DNA of 27,818 nt from an uncultured Alphaproteobacteria bacterium (lineage in GTDB: Bacteria; Pseudomonadota; Alphaproteobacteria; RUG11792): the NCBI GenBank assembly GCA_958448685.1, contig CAUDEV010000006.1, positions 1 through 27,818 of the forward strand. The letters run 5' to 3'. A program made the position numbers and the translations under genes. This document shows, piece by piece, positions 1 to 6,728 of the stretch (position 1 is the stretch's first letter; each line of letters begins with the position of its first letter). The notes under the pieces are model-generated. The model had not been told where the DNA came from. It worked only from the letters and a program-made list of their open reading frames with translations, and did no database searches.

Positions 1-227
1 TGAGTGGAACGAACGAGACTTGACGAAATGGGAGTAAATCAATATAATCGTTTCCACCTTTCGGAAAATATAACATAGATTATATGAGAGTCACATGGGA
101 GGGCGCGCGACATGTGGTAAAATATCTAGGATACCACATGTCGCGCGCCCGGATATTCCCTTATATTTTCAGTATATCTTCAGCATTTCTCTCATGTCAA
201 AAACAAAAAAGTCCCATAAAATTTTAG
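1..227 (+). repeat. MITE-like repeat element, copy A (left part outside the window)
   Basis: This is the right part of an element whose full form is at 14330-14719. The window opens inside its long stem-loop. Shared blocks are the GACTTGAC arm, the GTAAATCAATATAATCGTT block, the GC-rich hairpin at 101-150 and a 34-bp right terminal repeat at 194-227 ending GTCCCATAAAATTTTAG. Beyond 227 the similarity to copy B stops. No transposase is encoded, so it would need to be mobilised in trans. The LRR gene at 335 begins about 107 bp further on. Confidence 0.85.
101..150. repeat. GC-rich perfect hairpin of copy A
   Basis: Arms of 19 bp at 101-119 and 132-150 are perfect reverse complements (GGGCGCGCGACATGTGGTA). 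The 12-base loop is AAATATCTAGGA. The loop is close to the reverse complement of the loop in copies B and C, and the central ACATGT differs from ACGTGT in B on both arms, so pairing is kept. It is strikingly GC-rich for this genome. Confidence 0.9.
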
Positions 228-298
228 GAAATTTTCTTAATGTTTCTATAGCTTATTTGTAAATGCAAAAAATATATTTTTCTCGTTTTTTAATATAT

Positions 299-304
299 TA
301 TAAT
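299..304 (+). promoter_or_regulatory. -10 box (TATAAT) of the LRR protein gene
   Basis: A consensus TATAAT lies 30 bases before the GTG start. It is followed by AGGAG at 323-327, seven bases before the start. The same block, with TATAAG and GGGAG, precedes the gene at 14212 on the other strand, and this conservation supports it as a real promoter. No good -35 box is seen. Confidence 0.6.
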
Positions 305-334
305 TAGAAAGTTAAATTTTACAGGAGAATCACT

Positions 335-836
335 GTGAAAAAAGTTTTATTAGGAATAAGTATGCTTTCCATGCTGGGAAATATAGAAGTTAGTGCTGCA
401 ATGCAAAATCCAGCTGCTTTATATGATAGGTCAGATATAGATATGCCAGCAACATCAGCCTATACGGCAAGTGGATTGTCATATAATGTTCCGCCAAAAA
501 TCATCATCCCCCAATATCTGAACAAGCCGCTGAAATGGCTAAAGAGCTTATAGAGGATAATCTGAAAAATGAAAATCTTGTGTTGCTAAATCGTAACCTA
601 AGAGCTGCAAAAACCATAGCTTTTGCTAAAGCCCTGAAAGACAATACATCTATTGAGATTATTTACCTAAGCAACAATAAAATAGGAGACAAAGGAGCTG
701 CTGCACTTGCAAATGTTCTGGAAAAAATCGTACTATTGTTAGTATTTATCTAAGAAATAATAACATAGGGAGTATTTTGAAGAAAGAATTAACTGTTCTT
801 GCTCAAGAAAAAGGAAAAACAATCACTGTAGATTGA
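335..836 (+). pseudogene. Secreted leucine-rich-repeat protein, two frameshifts
   Basis: The reading starts at GTG 335 behind AGGAG. It gives a signal peptide (MKKVLLGISMLSMLGNIEVSA, cleavage after about residue 21) and a short low-complexity segment. The frame is then lost near the A5 run at 496-500. The next frame carries ribonuclease-inhibitor-type leucine-rich repeats (IEIIYLSNNKIGDKGAAALA) and is lost again at the A6 run 722-727. The third frame continues the next repeat (IVSIYLRNNNIG) and stops at 836. Adding one base at each run restores a 167-residue protein. Such secreted LRR proteins are often effectors or surface proteins in host-associated bacteria; that role is inference. The gene is either decayed, rescued by slippage, or carries sequencing errors. 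Its first 25 codons match the gene at 14212. Confidence 0.75.
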
Positions 837-1043
837 TTATTGACGAAGACTCCCTAGTCGAGAATGAAAGTATAAACGAAGTCACTCATGCTTTCCTTTT
901 TGGCTATTAAAGTTATCCAACAAAATTTTATTTTTAAGATGCTTTGTAAAATTTAGTCTGGTAATTCCGCAGGATTTTATAAATTGAAAAATGTTGAATA
1001 ATAATGTATCATATAACTATATTGTCTCTTATATGGCGATGTT

Positions 1044-2129
1044 GTGAAATTGCTTTCTGCAAAATATTGTTTAATACGTATTTCAATTTTTTTAGCATTT
1101 ATTTTCTCGTTAATTTTCAGTCTTTTTGATATTTTAAAAAATGCTTTTTCTTATAATATTTATCTTAATTCCATTATAATATTTGCTTTTTTGTTTGGAG
1201 CCAGCCTTGTTTATCATAGAATTTTTTTATTCAACAATGAATTTAAAAGGCTATTACAAAAGCAACCTATTTCAAAAAACGCTAATTTAATATCTCCGAT
1301 TTATATTTATCTTAGTAATGAAAAAATTATTCAGCAAAGCAAGATACAAGTTATACTCTCTGCAATTGAAAAGAAAACAGAAGATTATTGCAGTTTTTCG
1401 AAATATATTTCAAGCTCTTTGATATTCCTTGGTCTTCTAGGAACTTTTTGGGGGTTGTCGCATACGATAGGAAATGTTGCCAATATTATTGATAATCTCG
1501 GCATTGATGCAATGGATGCGGCAGAATCATTCTCAAGATTAAAGGAAAGTTTAAAGATACCTCTTTCAGGAATGGGAACAGCATTTGGATGCTCTCTTTT
1601 TGGATTATCTGGATCTTTGATTTTGGGATTTTTAAATATTAATCAAAAAAAAGTAGCTGATGATTTTTTGGATAAAATCGAAGAATATTTAGTTAAAAAT
1701 GCCATAATTTTCGATTCCAGAGAACAAGATTCAAATTATCACGGATCCGCTTTCTCTATGGCGCTTCTAGAAAAAACTATAGAAACAATTTATGTTTTTC
1801 AAAATCAATTAAAAGAATTTGAAGCTAATCGAAATTCAATTCTAGATATTCAAAAAGACTTTTCAGGAAAATTAACTCAATTGATTGAAGCTGTTTCAAA
1901 ACATCAAGAGATAGTGAAAGTTATTGGAGAAAATCAGTTAGAAATGCAAAAAAATAACATGACTTCAGACGCTATATTCTCTAATATGCTGTCTAAATTA
2001 ACTGAAATCGAAAATTCTTTAAATAATATGATTAAAAGTGGATTTATGAACAGAGAATATATTATAGATAACCTCGGAAAAGAAATAAGATTAGTGTCAA
2101 AAACTTTATCTTCACTAGTGCGAGATTAA
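1044..2129 (+). CDS. MotA/TolQ/ExbB-like inner-membrane protein
   Basis: A 361-residue protein starting at GTG 1044 with a poor ribosome-binding site. Hydrophobic segments are seen at about 10-30, 41-58, 121-140 and 176-198. The motif FLGLLGTFWGLSHTIG followed by PLSGMGTAFGCSLFGLSGSL resembles the two pore-lining helices of the MotA/TolQ/ExbB proton-channel superfamily, and is closest in style to an alphaproteobacterial family of unknown function. The C-terminal 150 residues look like a coiled coil and contain no predicted membrane segment. These proteins normally work with an ExbD/TolR/MotB-like partner that has a periplasmic peptidoglycan-binding domain. No such gene is next to it; prfA follows after two bases. 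Family assignment is fairly secure, substrate and partner are unknown. Confidence 0.75.
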   Translation: MKLLSAKYCLIRISIFLAFIFSLIFSLFDILKNAFSYNIYLNSIIIFAFLFGASLVYHRIFLFNNEFKRLLQKQPISKNANLISPIYIYLSNEKIIQQSKIQVILSAIEKKTEDYCSFSKYISSSLIFLGLLGTFWGLSHTIGNVANIIDNLGIDAMDAAESFSRLKESLKIPLSGMGTAFGCSLFGLSGSLILGFLNINQKKVADDFLDKIEEYLVKNAIIFDSREQDSNYHGSAFSMALLEKTIETIYVFQNQLKEFEANRNSILDIQKDFSGKLTQLIEAVSKHQEIVKVIGENQLEMQKNNMTSDAIFSNMLSKLTEIENSLNNMIKSGFMNREYIIDNLGKEIRLVSKTLSSLVRD

Positions 2130-2131
2130 AT

Positions 2132-3205
2132 ATGAATGAATTTCAAGATAAATTAAAATCTATTCTAGATAAATACGAGACAGTCAAAGAAACTTTAAAT
2201 TCTCAAAAAGAATTTGATCAAAAGGAATTCGTTAAATTATCAAAAGAATTCGCCGAGCTTTCAGACTTAGCAAAAGAAATAAAATTATTTTTTGCAAAAA
2301 CAAAAGAACTAGAAGAAACTCTTGAAATAGCCAATTTATCTGATGATAAAGATCTCAGAGCTATGGCGGAAGAAGAAATACCTGAACTGAAAAAAGAACT
2401 CGAAAAAATTGAAAACAATATAAAAATACTCCTGCTTCCAAAAGATATTGATGATGAAAAAGGTGCTATATTGGAAGTTCGAGCTGGAACAGGCGGCGAT
2501 GAAGCAGGGCTTTTTGCAGCGGATTTATTTAGAATGTATGAACTTTATGCTATTATTCGCGGATGGAAATTTGAAGTACTAGAATTATCAGGAACAGGGA
2601 TCGGATCCATAAAAGAAGCAAGTGCGAGTATATCAGGAAAAGGAGTCTTTGCTCGTTTAAAATTTGAATCAGGCGTTCATAGAGTGCAAAGAGTTCCAGA
2701 AACAGAAGCATCGGGACGTATACACACATCTGCGGCAACTGTTGCTGTTCTTCCTGAAGCTGAAGAAGTTGATATTCAAATAAATGAAAACGATCTCCAA
2801 ATTGATACTTATCGAGCATCAGGAGCAGGAGGACAGCATGTGAATAAAACGGACAGCGCTGTGAGAATTACCCATATTCCAACTGGTACTGTTGTTGCTG
2901 TTCAAGATGAACGATCTCAACACAAAAACAAAGCGAAAGCAATGAAAATCCTTCGTTCAAAAATTTATGAAAATGAAAAGCAAAAACAAGAATCTTCAAG
3001 ATCTGAAAACCGAAAAACACAAGTCGGATCAGGAGATAGATCAGAACGTATTAGAACATACAATTTCCCACAAGGAAGAGTTTCAGATCACAGAATAAAC
3101 TTAACGCTATATAAAATAGATAAAATTATGGATGGTTCTGCACTCGATGAAATAATTGATAAACTGATAGAATTTGATCAGGCTGAAAAACTAAAAGGAA
3201 ATTAA
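2132..3205 (+). CDS. prfA: Peptide chain release factor 1 (RF1)
   Basis: A 357-residue protein, the usual RF1 length. It recognises UAA and UAG stop codons in the ribosomal A site and triggers peptide release. The GGQ motif that reaches the peptidyl-transferase centre is at residues 233-235 (RASGAGGQHVNKTDSAV). The stop-codon tripeptide takes the RF1 form PxT (PET, about 189-191), not the SPF of RF2. The conserved VRAGTGGDEA segment is also present. It starts two bases after the upstream membrane protein gene, so the two are probably co-transcribed. The methyltransferase gene prmC, which often follows prfA and modifies the GGQ glutamine, is not here; ftsQ follows instead. Confidence 0.97.
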   Translation: MNEFQDKLKSILDKYETVKETLNSQKEFDQKEFVKLSKEFAELSDLAKEIKLFFAKTKELEETLEIANLSDDKDLRAMAEEEIPELKKELEKIENNIKILLLPKDIDDEKGAILEVRAGTGGDEAGLFAADLFRMYELYAIIRGWKFEVLELSGTGIGSIKEASASISGKGVFARLKFESGVHRVQRVPETEASGRIHTSAATVAVLPEAEEVDIQINENDLQIDTYRASGAGGQHVNKTDSAVRITHIPTGTVVAVQDERSQHKNKAKAMKILRSKIYENEKQKQESSRSENRKTQVGSGDRSERIRTYNFPQGRVSDHRINLTLYKIDKIMDGSALDEIIDKLIEFDQAEKLKGN

Positions 3206-3216
3206 AAAATCCAATC

Positions 3217-3990
3217 ATGGCGAAAAAACGTATACAACACAAAAGAAAGCATTCGAGATTTCCGACGAAATATTGTTTATTATTCCTTATCATAGGCAGC
3301 GGAATTTATTTTTCTTCTAACTATATTTATAATTTTCTTGCTTATATCCATAATTCTATGTCTCAAATTACGGGATTTTCTGTTGAACATATAAACATTT
3401 CGGGAGCAAATAAAAAAACACAAAGATTGATTTTTAAAAATATCGGAATATCAAAAGGGGAGGGGGTATTTAAATTATCAACCCAGGAGATTTTCTCAAA
3501 TATCTCTAAAATAACTTGGATAAAATCATTAGTAGTTCAAAAAATTCTTCCAAATAGTATTAATATAGAAATAGAAGAAAGAACACCAATTGCTATATTT
3601 CAAAATGGTTCAGATGCAGTTTTGATAGACGAAGCTGGAAATTTCATTGAAAAAATAAAAACCAGATATCTAGGAATTCCCATAATCTCTGGAGAAAACG
3701 CAAATGTTAATGTAAAATATATCTTGGATCTTATTTCTAAATACAAAGATTTGCGAGATAATCTTGATTCATTGACTTATATCCGGGAACGACGTTGGAA
3801 TATCGTTCTTTCAGGAATAAAAATTTTACTTCCTGAGACGGAAATTGAAAAAGCTTTAGAAATTTTATCGATTATACTAAAAACAGGAAAAATAAATAAA
3901 AATACAGTTAATCAAATTGATTTAAGAACACCTGAGAATGTTATATTCAGTAAGTTAAAACTAACTAACAAAAGTTCTTTAATTCTGTGA
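3217..3990 (+). CDS. ftsQ: Cell division protein FtsQ/DivIB family
   Basis: A 257-residue bitopic protein. It has a basic cytoplasmic start (MAKKRIQHKRKHSRF), one membrane helix at about 20-42, then a POTRA-like domain (VEHINISGANKKTQ, about 56-125) and the FtsQ domain with IEIEERTPIAIFQNG and LIDEAGNFIE. FtsQ links early and late divisome proteins through FtsB/FtsL. In most relatives it lies in the dcw cluster between ddl and ftsA; here it follows prfA by 11 bases. The sequence is divergent, so identification rests on the architecture plus the EERxPxA and L(I/V)DxxG motifs. No close ribosome-binding site is visible; translation may be coupled to prfA. Confidence 0.85.
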   Translation: MAKKRIQHKRKHSRFPTKYCLLFLIIGSGIYFSSNYIYNFLAYIHNSMSQITGFSVEHINISGANKKTQRLIFKNIGISKGEGVFKLSTQEIFSNISKITWIKSLVVQKILPNSINIEIEERTPIAIFQNGSDAVLIDEAGNFIEKIKTRYLGIPIISGENANVNVKYILDLISKYKDLRDNLDSLTYIRERRWNIVLSGIKILLPETEIEKALEILSIILKTGKINKNTVNQIDLRTPENVIFSKLKLTNKSSLIL

Positions 3991-4385
3991 TTTATTTTTA
4001 AATTTCTCTTACTTTGCTAAATATATCTTTGAAAGGAGACTTGAAAAATTTATTTTGTGCCAGTGAAGGATATTAAGTTAGTAAACGTCACTATACGCTT
4101 TTAATAGACCATTCAGAGATTTGTGTAACGAGGAGATAATGTAGAATAAAATTATTAAATGGGCCTGTTGCTATATATTAAAGCTCAATTTATTCACCGT
4201 TAACTATCTTACTTGCTGATAGCTTGAATTATTAATCTATTCTTTGATCCATTTACACAAAATTCTGGACAGTCTTATTTTGAAAAATAATAAGAAATAT
4301 AAGAAATAAGATGGCTGAAAAATACGCTTAGAAAACATACAAAATTATATTGAATAGCCAAACAGATAAGACTCTACAATTAATT
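3991..4385. other. Intergenic region between convergent ftsQ and the DUF1015 gene
   Basis: No open frame of interest. The stretch 4252-4280 (TTTACACAAAATTCTGGACA...) looks like an insertion-sequence end and has loose similarity to 13096-13120. GGGCCTGTTGC near 4160 also resembles ends of some IS elements. An inverted pair TCTTATTT/AAATAAGA lies around 4275-4310. I read the region as decayed mobile DNA, with no clear terminator for either gene. Confidence 0.35.
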
Positions 4386-5465
4386 TTAATAGTATTTACT
4401 TATTAAAAATCCGTCTATAATCTTTGGTTCAAACCACGTCGTAGTTGGAGGTAATTTGCTTCCCGAATCAAGAATCTTAAGAAATTCAGACATTTGGATA
4501 TTAGGCACAAAGATAATCGCAGATCCATTTTGATAATTTTTAAAAATTTGATCAGATTTTTCAGGAGACATATTTCCTCCAACTGGAAAAACCTGATTGT
4601 TATAATCTTCGATTTCAAAAGAATACCGAATTATCGTGTTTTTAATAATCCGATGTATTGCAGTATCATGAAATTTATCATATTTAAAATTAATTTCAAA
4701 TAGAGCCCCATTTCTGAATTTGATTAGAATCTTATCATTCCGAGGGGTATTCTTTGGATTAATTTGATTAAGATCACAATATTCTTCAAGCTTTTTTCGC
4801 CATAAAGGTGTAATATTTTTAGTAATTACTCTATGACAGCTTTTTAGTAAAATTGAATCAGAATCTGTTATGGAAACCATAATTTTGGCGTTAAGAAGAT
4901 TTTCTCGTGCATGAAACATAGCAAAACGATGATGGCCATCAGCAATATAAAGCTTATCTATCTTTGCTATTGTATTTGTTATCCGATTTAAATTTTCCGG
5001 ATTGCTTACTTTCCAAAGTTTATAACTCATACCTTGAATAAAAGCAGAAACTTCAGGCTGTTTTTCTGTGATAAACTTTGTTATTGAAATAACAGAATCG
5101 TTCCCTCGATAAAATGTCAAAACAGGATTAATTTGCATTTTATATTCATCAAAAACATTTTTGTAAAAATCTAATTTATCTTTATGAATTTCTTCATTTG
5201 GAAGAAAGACATCTCTGTCGTTATAATTAATTTCTCCAATTATTGATGTAACAGATTTCTCTGCTGTATCAACTTTTAATATGTATAAAGCCGGTTCTTG
5301 GTCGATTTTCGCAATACCACTATTTATTTTCTGTTTTAAAAAATCCATTATGACTTTCGTTTTATCAATTTTATTTTTTGTATCACAATTGTCTAATAAT
5401 GAAAAATCATTATTTTTCCAATAGTTTGAATCAAACCTGATGGCCTTAAACGGACTAAGCTTCAT
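4386..5465 (-). CDS. DUF1015 family protein
   Basis: A 359-residue protein. I start it at the ATG giving MKLSPFKAIRFDSN, which overlaps the end of the symporter gene by 11 bases (translational coupling); an upstream in-frame ATG at 5510 would only add a tail unlike the family. Hallmarks of DUF1015 (PF06245) are seen: the opening PFKAIRF, the central YIADGHHRFAMFHARENLL and the final PPTTTWFEPKIIDGFLISKY. The DGHHR motif resembles the nucleotide-binding motif of ParB/sulfiredoxin-fold proteins, which include kinases acting on free serine; an enzymatic role is only inference. It is the last gene of the run with the binding protein, cyclase and symporter, so its substrate may be related to what they sense and carry. 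Confidence 0.8.
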   Translation of the reverse strand: MKLSPFKAIRFDSNYWKNNDFSLLDNCDTKNKIDKTKVIMDFLKQKINSGIAKIDQEPALYILKVDTAEKSVTSIIGEINYNDRDVFLPNEEIHKDKLDFYKNVFDEYKMQINPVLTFYRGNDSVISITKFITEKQPEVSAFIQGMSYKLWKVSNPENLNRITNTIAKIDKLYIADGHHRFAMFHARENLLNAKIMVSITDSDSILLKSCHRVITKNITPLWRKKLEEYCDLNQINPKNTPRNDKILIKFRNGALFEINFKYDKFHDTAIHRIIKNTIIRYSFEIEDYNNQVFPVGGNMSPEKSDQIFKNYQNGSAIIFVPNIQMSEFLKILDSGSKLPPTTTWFEPKIIDGFLISKYY

Positions 5466-6720
5466 TCTGATGATTCCTTCTATTGATAATAAAGCAAGAT
5501 AAGGCGGCATTCATTATGAGTGAAGTTACCGTACGAAATGGATCAATTATTGAATCTATCACAACCAATAGGATTAATATTGATCCGATAGGCAAATTCA
5601 ATGGATCGAGAATAATAGTAATCATCGTGATTGCAATTACACCTGAGGTTCCAGATGCTGCAAAACTTGTTAATATAGCACCAAAAACAACAAACCCATA
5701 TTGTATCAAACCGAGAGGCTCATTATAAATCGATGCTATAAATATAGTTACCAGGGCATAATAAGCAACATTGCTGACCCTACACATTGTCACTCCAAGA
5801 GGGATAGATAAATCCACAGCACTGTTTGGTAAATTGAATTTGTTTGATAAAGAAGAAATTAAAAATGGAACAGTTGCTTGGTTGCTGCATGTTGAAAAAG
5901 CAACGATTATTGATTCTTTTAAAGCTAAAATAGAATTTTTTAATCCGATAGGGCTATATAAATAGAAAATTCCCAAAGCAATTATATTTATCAAAAGAAA
6001 TCCCAATCCGGAATATAAGCAGAAACTTTTCATGGAAAACAACACTCCAAGATCAATTTCAGAAAGGCTGCTTGATAAAAGGAAGAATATCCCTATTGGA
6101 AGAATCTTTGTTGGGATTTTTAATATTGATTTGAAAGAAGACATTAATACCCCAAGAGAAGTCAAAGTTATTTCTCTTTTGAATTTATCAAGTGCAGCAA
6201 CAGCAATTCCAACTAAAATTGACAATGTTATTATTTGTATGACATTTCCTTTGGCAAATGCTTCAAATGGATTTTTAGGAAGAAGAGTCATGAAAAAATC
6301 CCAGAAATTAAATTTCTTTAAATTACTAAAAGGCTCATCTATGGAAAGTTCCGCAATAGATTTTTGCATGTCTTGAAAAATCATCTTTGAAACTATCTCA
6401 GAATTTGTAACATCTTTGGAGTTGATAAGCATTCCCATAAGAGCACCTATCATTCCAGCTATGATCAAGGCGATCAAAAAAGTGAAAACGATATTACTTA
6501 TTTTGATATTCTGATTGTTGCTCGTCATAATTTTGATAATACTACATGTAACAGAAGCAAAAATTATAGGAATAACCGTCAGGGAAATCATAGTTAGGAA
6601 AATTTGGCTAAATGGTTTAAATTCTTTTGCTATATCCGGAAATGTTAATCCAAAAACTATAGCAGCGAGCGCGCAAAGTAATGTTGTATATCCGCTTCCT
6701 AAAAATTTACTAAAGTTCAT
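5455..6720 (-). CDS. Dicarboxylate/amino-acid:cation symporter (DAACS family)
   Basis: A 421-residue multi-pass inner-membrane protein starting at MNFSKFLGSGYTT (ATG 6720), with GAGG just upstream; the longer frame to 6762 would run into the cyclase gene. The family (GltPh, GltP, DctA, TcyP) carries acidic or neutral amino acids or C4-dicarboxylates by an elevator mechanism. Recognisable parts are the N-terminal helices with QIFLTMISLTVIPIIFASV, the hairpin region with TCSNQATVPF, helix 7 with PLGVT, and helix 8 with DPFRT. The helix 7 NMDGT motif is replaced by MCRVSN, and the helix 8 D..R...N...D pattern reads D..R...S...N, so two of the known Na+ ligands are not conserved. Coupling may therefore be to protons. 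It begins 8 bases after the cyclase stop codon. Confidence 0.85.
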   Translation of the reverse strand: MNFSKFLGSGYTTLLCALAAIVFGLTFPDIAKEFKPFSQIFLTMISLTVIPIIFASVTCSIIKIMTSNNQNIKISNIVFTFLIALIIAGMIGALMGMLINSKDVTNSEIVSKMIFQDMQKSIAELSIDEPFSNLKKFNFWDFFMTLLPKNPFEAFAKGNVIQIITLSILVGIAVAALDKFKREITLTSLGVLMSSFKSILKIPTKILPIGIFFLLSSSLSEIDLGVLFSMKSFCLYSGLGFLLINIIALGIFYLYSPIGLKNSILALKESIIVAFSTCSNQATVPFLISSLSNKFNLPNSAVDLSIPLGVTMCRVSNVAYYALVTIFIASIYNEPLGLIQYGFVVFGAILTSFAASGTSGVIAITMITIILDPLNLPIGSILILLVVIDSIIDPFRTVTSLIMNAALSCFIINRRNHQNEA

Positions 6721-6728
6721 ATTCAACC

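Noticed and set aside
860..900. Hairpin and T run after the LRR pseudogene as a terminator
   Set aside because: Only GAAAG/CTTTC pairs around a long loop before TTTTT; the stem is too short to call.
2218..2819. Minus-strand frames opposite prfA
   Set aside because: They are shadows of the well-supported prfA reading frame and match no family.
4252..4280. Insertion-sequence end similar to IS256-type termini
   Set aside because: The resemblance is from memory only; no matching opposite end or transposase is near. It is mentioned only as possible debris.
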